Positions 43,655 to 51,716 of a stretch of DNA of 64,000 nt are shown here, piece by piece. The stretch lies in the NCBI RefSeq assembly GCF_000745265.1, contig NZ_JQNN01000001.1:1240001-1304000 (forward strand), given 5' to 3'. The notes under the pieces are model-generated. The model was given only the letters and a program-made list of their open reading frames with translations. It was not told the DNA's origin and did not search any database. The position numbers and the translations under genes were made by a program. Numbering within the stretch: the stretch's first letter is position 1; the number at the start of each line of letters is the position of its first letter. The stretch is from Massilia sp. 9096 (GTDB taxonomy: Bacteria > Pseudomonadota > Gammaproteobacteria > Burkholderiales > Burkholderiaceae_D).

Positions 43655-43975
43655 TTGGCTCAGTTGGAAACCCAGTTGCAAAAAAAGGAACGCAGGACCA
43701 AGCCGTATTTGATTTTGTCGGTCGCCGTGGTGATGAGCGCGCTGCTGCTGTCGGCGCTCTGGCACGTGCCCTACATCGATACCCTGACGGCGTTCGCCGG
43801 CCTGGCCTTCGTCGGCCACCTGATCACGGTCGACGAGGACATGCCGGGCGGATGGAACAACCCGGACGGCAAGTCGCCCTTGCGCTGGCGCGGGCTGGTC
43901 GTCAAGGGCGCGCTGCTGGTGCTGCTGGCGGCATGCGAGATCGGGGTGCCGGCGCTGAGGGAGTTCGGCGCCTGA
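43655..43975 (+). CDS. Small membrane protein next to cphA, unknown function
   Basis: A TTG start at 43655 is supported by AAGGAG 8 bases upstream. The 106-residue product has a charged N terminus (LETQLQKKERRTKP), two helices (YLILSVAVVMSALLLSALW, then TLTAFAGLAFVGHLITV), a polar loop with DEDMPGGWNNPDGKSP and a final helix (GALLVLLAACEIGVPAL). No family was recognised. It sits between two convergent cyanophycin synthetase genes. The TATAAT 21 bases before the start is too close to serve well, so its promoter is unclear. Confidence 0.7.
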   Translation: MAQLETQLQKKERRTKPYLILSVAVVMSALLLSALWHVPYIDTLTAFAGLAFVGHLITVDEDMPGGWNNPDGKSPLRWRGLVVKGALLVLLAACEIGVPALREFGA

Positions 43976-44013
43976 GGTAAGGGTTGACGCACGACTGCGC
44001 GGCGTATGGAGTG

Positions 44014-44045
44014 AAACGCCCCATCCGGCTTCGGATGGGGCGTTT
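44014..44045. terminator. Strong bidirectional terminator between the two cph transcripts
   Basis: A perfect 14-base stem (AAACGCCCCATCCG at 44014-44027 with CGGATGGGGCGTTT at 44032-44045) closes on a 4-base loop. A/T-rich flanks on both sides fit termination of the small membrane-protein gene and of the leftward iaaA-cphB-cphA' operon. Confidence 0.88.
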
Positions 44046-44067
44046 GGTTTTGCGGCGCCGGGCAGGC

Positions 44068-46707
44068 TTACACGACCTGCGCCTCGATCCTGCTGGCGGT
44101 GGCCGGCGACGTCGGCCGGATGGCGTCGGTCAGTTCGCTGATCGACGAGCCGCAGCCGAACACCAGCACGTCGCCCGGTACGCAGCGCGCCAGGCCGGCG
44201 CGGATCGCGGCGTGCACGTCGAGTTCGACCTGCAAGTGGTCCAGCTCGAACCTGCCCTGGCGCGCACCCTGCAGCAGCAGCTGCGATACCGTACCGGCGG
44301 CGCGGCCGCGGTTCTCGGTTTCGTAGATCACCAGCTCGTCGAAGCCGGCCGCGCAGGTCTCGCCGATCTCGACCAGGTCGGCGTCGCGGCGATCGCCCGG
44401 CGCCGCCACCACGCCGACCACGCGGCCCGGCGTCATCTCGCGCGCGGTCGCGGCCAGGGCGGCGTAGGCGGCGCTGTTGTGGGCGTAGTCGAAGATGACG
44501 GTCACGCCGTCGACGTCGAACACGTTCGAGCGCAGCGGGTTGTGCTTCCAGTCGGAGACGAAGGTGCGCAGGCCGTCGATGATCTCGAGGTTGCCAAAGC
44601 CGGTCGCGGCCAGCGCGCCAACGGCCGCCAGGCTGTTGGCGATGTTGTAGCGCGCCGCGCCCTTGAGCGTGACCGGCATGCTGCGCACGTCGAGCAGCGC
44701 CTCGTGGCGCGCGCCGTTGGCCAGCACGATGGCTTCATCCTGCAGGTAGACCGCGCGCCCGCCCTGTTCGAGGTGGCGCAGCAGTACCGGGTTCTCGGCG
44801 TCGAGCGAGAAGTAGAGCACCTCGACCTCGTCGGCGAGGCGGCGCGCCATGGCGACGCAGCGGTCGTCCTCGGCGTTGAGCACCACCGCGCGGCTGGCGC
44901 GCTGCGCCACCGTGAACTTCACGTTGGCGAGTTCTTCCACGGTGTCGATGCCGTCCAGCCCGAGGTGGTCGCTGGTCACGTTCAGGACCACGGCGACGTC
45001 GCACTTGTCGTAGGCCAGGCCGCGCTTGAGGATGCCGCCGCGCGCCGTCTCCAGCACGGCCAGCTCGACGTCCGGCGAACTGAGCACGGTGCGCGCCGAG
45101 CGGAATCCGGTGCAGTCGCCGGCGCTGATGCGCTGGCCGTCGATGAACACGCCTTCGGTGGTGGTCACGCCGGTGCGCAGGCCGGCCATCCGCGTCGCGT
45201 GGGCGATCATCAGCGTGGTGGTGGTCTTGCCGTTGGTGCCGGTCACGGCGACCACCGGAATGCGGCCGTCGTCGGCGCCGAACAGCGCCTCGACGATGGC
45301 GTCGCCGGCGTCGCGCGCGGTGCCGCGGCTGGGGTACTGGTGCATGCGGATGCCGGGCGCGGCGTTGACTTCGATGATGCCGCCGCGCTGCTCGCGCAGG
45401 CTCCGGCCGATGTCTTCGCAGACGATGTCGATGCCGGCCACGTCCAGGCCGATGGTGCGCGCGGCGCGGATGCAGATGTCGCGCGTCTCTTCCGGCAGCG
45501 CATCGGTCACGTCCTCGGCGGTGCCGCCGGTGGACAGGTTGGCGTTGCCGCGCAGTTCGACCGTGGCGCCCGGTTCGGGCACGGACTCGAACGTCAGGCC
45601 TTGCTTGGCCAGCACGTCTTCGGCCAGCGCATCCATCGGGATCCTGGTCAGGATGTTGGTGTGGCCGTCGCCGCGCGCCGGGTTGCGGTTTTCGATCTCG
45701 ACCAGTGCGCGCACGCTGTGGCGCCCGTCGCCGGTGACGTGCGGCGGACGGCGCCACGAGGCGGCGGCGATCTTCTTGCCGGTCACGAGCACGCGGTAGT
45801 CGCGCCCGCGCAAGTGTTCTTCGACGATCACGTGGCGGCCGTATTTCTGGGCGAATTCGAAGGCGCGCTCGACGTCTTCCGGCGTCGTGCAGGCCACGGT
45901 CACGCCCTTGCCCTGGTTGGCGTCGAGCGGCTTGACGGTGACGGCGCCGTGGTTGGCGATGATGCGGCGCGCCACGCGCTGGGCCTGCTGCAGCGTGGTG
46001 ACGGTGTCGCCAACCGGGACCGGGCAGCCGGCCTGGTCCAGCAGGGCCTTGGTCAGCTGCTTGTCGCTGGCGATGCCGACCGCGATATTGCTGGTGGCGC
46101 CGGTGATGGTCGCTTGCAGGCGTTTCTGGCGGCTGCCCCAGCCGAGCTGGAACAGGTTAGCGTTGTCGGTCAGGCGCAGGCTCGGGATGCCGCGCTTGTG
46201 GGCGGCAGCCAGCACGGCGGCGGTCGAGGTGCCGATCGCGTGGCGGCGCGCGCTCTCGCGCAGTGCTTCCAGGGCCGGCTCGAGCTCGAGGCGTTCGCCT
46301 TGCGCGATCGCGCGGATCATGCGGCGGCCCAGGGCCAAGGCCTCGGTCGCGACCTGTTCGATCGCGTAGCCGCACACCACCCGTGCCGCTTTTTGCGAAT
46401 GGGCGGGGTTCGCAGGGTTGACGATGGTGCGGCTGAACTCGGCGGGGGCGCCGGCCAGGCGCTGCAGTTGCATCACGATCGGCTCGAGCGCGTCGAGCGG
46501 CGACTGGCAGTCGGACAAGCGCGCCGACGGTTCCGGCGCCATGCCGGGCAGCAGCTCGAGCAGGCGCGCGCCCAGGCCGGGAATGCAGTCCGGCAGCGCA
46601 TTGGCCGCATGCCCGGCCTGGTCGTCGAGGTCGATCACGGCCAGCAGGCAGGGGGTGGCGGCATACAGGTTGGGACCGCGCAGGACGCGTTGTTCAGTGA
46701 TTCTCAT
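44068..46707 (-). CDS. cphA': Second cyanophycin synthetase (CphA')
   Basis: An 879-residue protein collinear with CphA. It has the N domain (RITEQRVLRGPNLYAATPCL), ATP-grasp (KPLDANQGKGVTV near residue 258; VNAAPGIRMHQYP) and Mur-ligase domain (TGTNGKTTTT near 489, LETARGGILKRGL, IFDYAHNSAAYA). Catalytic motifs look intact, so it is probably active rather than a relic. Betaproteobacteria such as Cupriavidus are known to carry a second synthetase. Its ATG overlaps the cyanophycinase stop (ATGA), so synthesis and breakdown genes are translationally coupled. It may extend primers or work with the other CphA. Confidence 0.94.
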   Translation of the reverse strand: MRITEQRVLRGPNLYAATPCLLAVIDLDDQAGHAANALPDCIPGLGARLLELLPGMAPEPSARLSDCQSPLDALEPIVMQLQRLAGAPAEFSRTIVNPANPAHSQKAARVVCGYAIEQVATEALALGRRMIRAIAQGERLELEPALEALRESARRHAIGTSTAAVLAAAHKRGIPSLRLTDNANLFQLGWGSRQKRLQATITGATSNIAVGIASDKQLTKALLDQAGCPVPVGDTVTTLQQAQRVARRIIANHGAVTVKPLDANQGKGVTVACTTPEDVERAFEFAQKYGRHVIVEEHLRGRDYRVLVTGKKIAAASWRRPPHVTGDGRHSVRALVEIENRNPARGDGHTNILTRIPMDALAEDVLAKQGLTFESVPEPGATVELRGNANLSTGGTAEDVTDALPEETRDICIRAARTIGLDVAGIDIVCEDIGRSLREQRGGIIEVNAAPGIRMHQYPSRGTARDAGDAIVEALFGADDGRIPVVAVTGTNGKTTTTLMIAHATRMAGLRTGVTTTEGVFIDGQRISAGDCTGFRSARTVLSSPDVELAVLETARGGILKRGLAYDKCDVAVVLNVTSDHLGLDGIDTVEELANVKFTVAQRASRAVVLNAEDDRCVAMARRLADEVEVLYFSLDAENPVLLRHLEQGGRAVYLQDEAIVLANGARHEALLDVRSMPVTLKGAARYNIANSLAAVGALAATGFGNLEIIDGLRTFVSDWKHNPLRSNVFDVDGVTVIFDYAHNSAAYAALAATAREMTPGRVVGVVAAPGDRRDADLVEIGETCAAGFDELVIYETENRGRAAGTVSQLLLQGARQGRFELDHLQVELDVHAAIRAGLARCVPGDVLVFGCGSSISELTDAIRPTSPATASRIEAQVV

Positions 46708-47624
46708 GAAAGCGGATTCCGTTTCGTTACATTTTCAATAAATTCGAGCAGGGACGCCGGGATGCGCGTGCGGTCCTCGCCTTCACGCGGCAGGGTGTAC
46801 TTGCTGCCCGACGGCAGCAGATGCAGGCGCACGTCGATCAGTTCCGGCGTCTCGCGGTTCGAGATGTCGGCGATGTTGGTGCTCATCTGGCGGCCGTCGA
46901 CGATGGTCACGGCGCCCTGGCCGAGCACCTCGATGCCGACGCCGCGCTCGACCACCAGCGCGGTGTCCTCGTCGATGCCGATCCCCTGCAGATACGGGTT
47001 CTGCGCCACCACCGACAGCAGGCGCGACAGGCGCTGGCGTTCCGAGAAGTGCTGGTCGACCACGACCTTGTGCAGGAAGCCCAGGCCCGCGCCGAGGCTG
47101 ACCGAGCCTTTTTCCGGGTGCAGTTCGGCGCGGCCCTGGGCCAGCATGTGGCCCGACATGGCCGACGCGCCGGCGCTGGTGCCGCCGATGCAGGCGCCGC
47201 GCAGCTTGAGCGCGGCGTGCATTTCTGCGTCGAGCGCGGTGCCGCCGATGATGGCGAGCAGACGCTTCTGGTCGCCGCCGGTCATGAAGATGCCGGTCGC
47301 ATCGACGATGTCCTTGATGTAGTCTTCGTTGTTGGCGTCGTGGCGGCTCTGCAGGTGCAGGTGCCTGCGGTTTTCCACACCCAGTTCGCCGAAGGTGCGG
47401 TCGTAGGTGTCCCACATGTCTTCGGCCACCGTGCTGGCGGCCGTGATGACGACGATCCTGGCCTCGGCGCCGCCGGACAGCTCGACGAAGCGCTTGAGGA
47501 TGTCCATGTCGTTCTGCTTGTCCTCGTGGCCGCCGATGATGACCAGGTGGCCATGGCTGTGGGCGATCTGTTCGGCTTGCGTGGCCTGGCGGCTCGCCTG
47601 GTCGGGTACGTTCTCGTTGGTCAT
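46704..47624 (-). CDS. cphB: Cyanophycinase
   Basis: ATG at 47624 gives 306 residues; a longer in-frame extension would run into the peptidase gene. It is a serine exopeptidase of the S51-like fold that releases beta-Asp-Arg dipeptides from cyanophycin. The nucleophile elbow is GGTSAGASAMS (Ser150). The oxyanion region TGGDQKRLL is at 115-123 and DQHFSERQRLSRLL is near 190. It lies 8 bases after iaaA and overlaps cphA' by 4 bases. No signal peptide is seen, so it acts on intracellular granules. Confidence 0.95.
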   Translation of the reverse strand: MTNENVPDQASRQATQAEQIAHSHGHLVIIGGHEDKQNDMDILKRFVELSGGAEARIVVITAASTVAEDMWDTYDRTFGELGVENRRHLHLQSRHDANNEDYIKDIVDATGIFMTGGDQKRLLAIIGGTALDAEMHAALKLRGACIGGTSAGASAMSGHMLAQGRAELHPEKGSVSLGAGLGFLHKVVVDQHFSERQRLSRLLSVVAQNPYLQGIGIDEDTALVVERGVGIEVLGQGAVTIVDGRQMSTNIADISNRETPELIDVRLHLLPSGSKYTLPREGEDRTRIPASLLEFIENVTKRNPLS

Positions 47625-47632
47625 GGCGGTTG

Positions 47633-48544
47633 TCAAGGTTGGATGATCGTTGCTTGCGGCATGTCGCGGTTGGCGTGGACGGCAGCCTCGGTGCGCGAGA
47701 CGGCGATCAGGCCGACGGCGATGGCCGGGTCGAACAGGTCGACGCCGCGCTTCAGGGCTTGCTCGAGCGGCATGCCGTCCTCGATCCAGCCGTACACGGT
47801 GCGCGCCAGCAGGTGGCGCACGATCTGTTCGCCGATGCCGGTGGCGGCCACGGCGCCCAGCTTGCCGGCATAAAAGCCGCTGCCGATGATCGGCGAGTCG
47901 CCCACGCGTCCCAGCAGCGAGGGCGCCGAGCCGCCGGTCGAGACGGCGACGGCGAAATGCCCGTCCGGTGCGCGCACCACGGCGCCGACCGTGTCGCAGG
48001 CCATGTGTTCGGGCAGGTTCAGCGGGCTTTGGTAGTTCCAGAAGCGCAGGAAGGCCTGGTTGCTCACGCCCGGCATGGCCGGCACCGTCCCGGCCAGTTC
48101 CTTCAATACCTTCTGGTGCGCTTCGCGCTGGTGCTCGGAGATCTGGTCCCAGGTCGGGTGGCGGATCGCGTCGGCGAAGCGCCTGGCGCCTTCGCCGGCC
48201 AGCAGCCAGTGCGGGCTGTCGGCCACCGCGCGCGCCAGCAGCACCGGGTTTTTCACGCCCTGCACGCAGGCGACCGCACCCAGGCGGCCGCGCGTGTCCA
48301 TGACCGACGCATCCATCTCGACGGTGGCGCCGTCCAGGCACAGCACCGAACCGGAGCCGGCGTTGAAGCGGCCGTCGTCTTCCATGGTGGTGACGGCGGC
48401 CATCGCCGCCTCGAGCGCATCGCTGCTGAGCGCCAGTTCGTCGGCCGCGGCCCGGGCTGCGCGTTCGCAGCCGTCGTCGTAGTCGCGCGGGCTGCCGGCG
48501 CCGCCGTGCACGACGATCGCGTAGCCTTCCATCTCCTTGTTCAT
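47633..48544 (-). CDS. iaaA: Isoaspartyl peptidase / plant-type L-asparaginase
   Basis: ATG at 48544 is preferred to 48568 because the promoter candidate would start transcription at about 48567. The 303-residue Ntn-hydrolase precursor is expected to self-cleave before Thr185 (HMACDTVGAVV). Other blocks are IVVHGGAG, FNAGSGSVL, MDASVMD and STGGSAPSLLGRVGDSPIIG. It hydrolyses beta-Asp-X dipeptides, here most likely the beta-Asp-Arg released by cyanophycinase, giving aspartate and arginine. It is first in the leftward operon iaaA-cphB-cphA'. Confidence 0.94.
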   Translation of the reverse strand: MNKEMEGYAIVVHGGAGSPRDYDDGCERAARAAADELALSSDALEAAMAAVTTMEDDGRFNAGSGSVLCLDGATVEMDASVMDTRGRLGAVACVQGVKNPVLLARAVADSPHWLLAGEGARRFADAIRHPTWDQISEHQREAHQKVLKELAGTVPAMPGVSNQAFLRFWNYQSPLNLPEHMACDTVGAVVRAPDGHFAVAVSTGGSAPSLLGRVGDSPIIGSGFYAGKLGAVAATGIGEQIVRHLLARTVYGWIEDGMPLEQALKRGVDLFDPAIAVGLIAVSRTEAAVHANRDMPQATIIQP

Positions 48545-48573
48545 TCTTGTTCTCTCTGCCAATGTCATACCGC

Positions 48574-48601
48574 ATTATGCAATTGATGCAGAATTTGTAA
48601 C
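48574..48601 (-). promoter_or_regulatory. Candidate sigma-70 promoter of iaaA-cphB-cphA'
   Basis: On the minus strand GTTACA (48601-48596) and CATAAT (48579-48574) are 16 bases apart. The implied transcript start near 48567 leaves about 22 bases before the preferred iaaA ATG and would exclude the ATG at 48568. Confidence 0.5.
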
Positions 48602-48788
48602 ATCGGTACCCTCGCCGTGTGGTTGTAAGAGCCCGCTTACACCGATCAGCCAAGTCGACGGGAGATCAGAGTGAAACGCGCAGGGGTTTTTGTAGGACTG
48701 GGGGGCGAGCGGGCGCGCCAGGCAAAGGCCCGCGGTGTTTCGCAGGCGAAAGTTTGTGTCTTGACGGGTTATCGAGAGCTCAGGCCAA

Positions 48789-49274
48789 TCACTGCATCGC
48801 CGACCTGCCGCGCAGCGCCTGGCGCAGCTCGCGTTCGACCTGGCACCGGCGCGCCTCGCTGACGAAGCGGCCGATCTCGACCTGGTCGCCGCGCGATTCG
48901 AGCCGGATCAGCGGCCGGCGCCGCTCGTCGGGCGCCAGCACCCGGGTCCAGAGCGGATCCAGGCGCGCCTGCCGGCAGCGGTCGGCCTGGACGCATTCGA
49001 CCAGCAGGCAGGTGTCGGCAAGCAGGATGTGCTCGCGGTCGAGCGCATGGCGCGCGTAGACGATCAGCGCCAGCCCGACCAGCGCCAGCTCGAGCAGGCT
49101 GAATGCCAGCACCACCCAGATCCCGTGCAGCACCAGCAGGGCCAGGCCGACCGTCAGCGAAAACGCGCATAGCATGGCGTACGCCAGCGCCACCTGGCGC
49201 GGGGCCAGGGAACAATTTCGCTGCAGGGTCCATTCACGCGTCATCGCCGCTGCTCCGGGCTCGTTTCGCTCCAT
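48789..49274 (-). CDS. DUF2244 integral membrane protein
   Basis: ATG 49274 has GGAGG 8 bases upstream and is chosen over a TTG 18 bases earlier. The 161-residue product opens with the DUF2244 hallmark REWTLQRNCSLAPRQ and has two helices (LAYAMLCAFSLTVGLALLV, then IWVVLAFSLLELALVGLALIV). A soluble C-terminal part with LIRLESRGDQVEIGRFV follows. The family is common in proteobacteria, often near cytochrome oxidase genes, but its function is unknown. It is divergent from the Hsp70-like gene. Confidence 0.87.
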   Translation of the reverse strand: MERNEPGAAAMTREWTLQRNCSLAPRQVALAYAMLCAFSLTVGLALLVLHGIWVVLAFSLLELALVGLALIVYARHALDREHILLADTCLLVECVQADRCRQARLDPLWTRVLAPDERRRPLIRLESRGDQVEIGRFVSEARRCQVERELRQALRGRSAMQ

Positions 49275-49463
49275 AGTCGGGGCCTCCGCCAATAGTGCTC
49301 ATGCATTGCTGCGGCGCCAAGGCCTGCGCGGCGTCCTTACACTGTACGGGCCCGGGCCGGCCCGCACGATTGAAAATGTCGTGGCGGTGAGACAGCTTGG
49401 AGGAGATTCCGGTTCCCACTGGTTTCTGGTAACATCTCGCCCCTTTCCCCTCCAAAGGCTTCC

Positions 49464-50714
49464 ATGGCGATCGCTTGCGGCGTCGATTTCGGCACATCCA
49501 ATTCCACCGTCGGCTGGGTTCGTCCCGGCCAGCCCAGCCTGCTCCCGCTGGAAGACGGCAAGACCACCTTGCCCTCGGTCGTGTTCTTCAACGCCGACGA
49601 GGACGCGGTGCGCTATGGCCGCGCCGCGCTGCTCGACTACCTGGAGGGCTACGACGGGCGCCTGATGCGCTCCCTGAAAAGCCTGCTCGGCACGCCGCTG
49701 ATGGAAGGCCAGACCGAGGTCGGCGGGCGCGCCTTGCCGTTCCGCCAACTGCTGGGCCAGTTCATCGGCGAACTCAAGGGACGCGCCGAGACGGCTGCCG
49801 GCCGCGAGTTTTCCAGCGTGGTGCTGGGCCGCCCGGTGTATTTCGTCGACGAGGATCCGGATGCCGACCGCCTGGCCGAGGACACGCTGGCCGGCATCGC
49901 GCGCGCCGCGGGTTTCAGCGACATCGCCTTCCAGTACGAGCCGATCGCGGCCGCCTTCGACTACGAATCGCGCATCGAGCGCGAGGAGCTGGTGCTGATC
50001 GCCGACATCGGCGGCGGCACCTCGGACTTTTCGCTGCTGCGCCTGGGCCCCGGCCGGCGCGAGCGCCTGGACCGGCGCGACGACATCCTGGCCACCGGCG
50101 GCGTGCACCTGGGCGGCACCGACTTCGACAAGTACCTCAGCCTGGCCGCGGTGATGCCGCTGCTCGGCTACGGCAGCAGCCTGGCTTCGGGCGCGGCGAT
50201 CCCGTCGAGCTATTATTTCAACCTGGCGACCTGGCACACGATCAACCTGGCCTACACGCGCAAGAGCGTGGTGCAGCTCGACGACCTGGTGCGCGACGCG
50301 GCCGAGCCGGCCAAGTTGCGCCGCCTGCGCGCACTGGTCGAGGACCGCGCCGGCCACTGGCTGGCGATGCAGGTCGAGGGCGCCAAGATCGGCTTGTCGG
50401 GCGCCGAGCAAGTCGAGCTGGAGCTGGACCGCCTGTCGCCGCCCGAACGCCTGCGGGTCGAACGCGCGACCTTCGTCGACGCGGTCGAGGGGCTGGTCGA
50501 CGGCATCGGCGCGGCGGTGCGGCGCCTGCTGGTCGAGGCCGGCGTAACGCCGGGGCAGGTCGACACCGTGTTCTTTACCGGCGGCTCGAGCGGCGTGGGC
50601 GCGCTGCGCGAACGCATCGCCGCCATCGTCCCGGACGCTCGGCGCGTCGAGGGCGACCTGTTCGGCAGCATCGGCGCCGGCCTGGCGATCGACGCCGTCC
50701 GCAAGTTCGGTTAA
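49464..50714 (+). CDS. Hsp70-family ATPase (YegD-like, no substrate-binding domain)
   Basis: A 416-residue protein consisting of an actin/Hsp70 ATPase fold only. Phosphate 1 is GVDFGTSNSTVGW, phosphate 2 is IADIGGGTSDFSLLR and the adenosine motif is FFTGGSSGVGALRE. DnaK's beta-sandwich and lid are missing, as in YegD, whose client and partner are not established. It is followed after 18 bases by the exonuclease gene on the same strand, so the two probably share a transcript. Confidence 0.88.
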   Translation: MAIACGVDFGTSNSTVGWVRPGQPSLLPLEDGKTTLPSVVFFNADEDAVRYGRAALLDYLEGYDGRLMRSLKSLLGTPLMEGQTEVGGRALPFRQLLGQFIGELKGRAETAAGREFSSVVLGRPVYFVDEDPDADRLAEDTLAGIARAAGFSDIAFQYEPIAAAFDYESRIEREELVLIADIGGGTSDFSLLRLGPGRRERLDRRDDILATGGVHLGGTDFDKYLSLAAVMPLLGYGSSLASGAAIPSSYYFNLATWHTINLAYTRKSVVQLDDLVRDAAEPAKLRRLRALVEDRAGHWLAMQVEGAKIGLSGAEQVELELDRLSPPERLRVERATFVDAVEGLVDGIGAAVRRLLVEAGVTPGQVDTVFFTGGSSGVGALRERIAAIVPDARRVEGDLFGSIGAGLAIDAVRKFG

Positions 50715-50732
50715 TTGAAAGGATCGCAAACC

Positions 50733-51368
50733 GTGTTCGAACGCCCCATCGTCATGCTCGACTTCGAGACCACCGGCCTGTCGCCGGAAGCCGGCGACCG
50801 CATCACCGAGGTGGCGGCGCTGCGCATCGAGGCGGGGCGCGTGGTCGAGCGCTTCGTCTCGCTGGTGAACTGCGGGGTGCGCATTCCGCCCTTCATCGTC
50901 GAGTACACCGGCATCACCCAGCAGATGGTGGACGGCGCGCCGCCGGTCGAGGAAGTGGTGCCGCAGCTGATCGACTTCATCGGCGCCGATACGCTGGCCG
51001 CCCACAACGCCAGCTTCGACGACAAGTTCCTGCGCGCCGAAGCGGCGCGCCTGGGCGGCGCCTGCGCACACACCGGCCTGGTGTGCTCGCTGAAACTGTC
51101 GCGCCGGGTGTTTCCGGGCGTGGGTTCGTACAAGCTGGGCCAGCTGTCGCGCGCGCTCGGCATCGCCTTCAAGAGCCGCGCCCACCGCGCCGAGGCCGAC
51201 GCCGAAGTGACCGCCGAGCTGCTGCTGCACATCGGGCGCCACCTGGGCAAGCAATATGGCCTGGACAGCCTCGATCCGGGCTTGCTGGAATCGATCAACC
51301 GCCTGGCTGCGGCCAAGGTGCCGCGCTATCTGGGCGACTACGCGGCCGATCTGCGCGCGCGCGCCTGA
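50733..51368 (+). CDS. DnaQ-type 3'-5' exonuclease
   Basis: A GTG at 50733 with AAGGA 10 bases upstream is preferred to the TTG at 50715. The 211-residue protein has the DEDDh exonuclease motifs: MLDFETTGLS (ExoI), LAAHNASFDDKFL (ExoII) and HRAEADAEVTAELL (ExoIII). It resembles the polymerase III epsilon subunit and stand-alone proofreading or RNase T-like enzymes. It follows the Hsp70-like gene closely. Whether it binds a polymerase is not visible. Confidence 0.88.
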   Translation: MFERPIVMLDFETTGLSPEAGDRITEVAALRIEAGRVVERFVSLVNCGVRIPPFIVEYTGITQQMVDGAPPVEEVVPQLIDFIGADTLAAHNASFDDKFLRAEAARLGGACAHTGLVCSLKLSRRVFPGVGSYKLGQLSRALGIAFKSRAHRAEADAEVTAELLLHIGRHLGKQYGLDSLDPGLLESINRLAAAKVPRYLGDYAADLRARA

Positions 51369-51716
51369 ACCAGGGCTGTCGATACCGATGCCGGGGCGCG
51401 CGCGGCGGACGGCCGGGTGGCGCGGTCCCCTTCTTTCAAAATAAATCGTTATCGCAGCATTGCCTGGGTCGCACGACGCGGCCTGGCCAGTGCCGTCCTG
51501 TGCGACTTTCGCGACGGCGGCAGCACATGCGCATGCACGGGTGCTGCCGATCAAGCACGCGGTCAAGCACGTCTGCCGGGCCGGTTTTTCGACGCGGGAC
51601 GGCGCATGCGATTGAGCGACCTCACAAACGGCTCCGTCCTCGACATTAGACTTTTGTCAATTATTCGGTGCGCATCGCGCGCCGTGGCCCTTATCCAAGC
51701 CTGACAGGAGAACCCG
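51369..51716. other. 348-base gap before the Sel1-repeat gene
   Basis: No open frame with coding character and no RNA gene was recognised. There is a short direct repeat (TCAAGCACG twice near 51550-51570) and an A/T-rich stretch around 51645-51665. A CAGGAG ribosome site lies at its right end for the gene at 51717. The promoter of that gene must lie here but no convincing pair of boxes stands out. Confidence 0.5.

Noticed and set aside
44046..44067. A small RNA gene between the convergent cph transcripts
   Set aside because: The only structure is the 14-base terminator stem; there is no promoter and no further fold.
47625..48653. N-terminal extension of cyanophycinase to 649 residues
   Set aside because: The extra part is the wrong frame of the isoaspartyl peptidase gene. 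ATG 47624 gives the normal cyanophycinase length.
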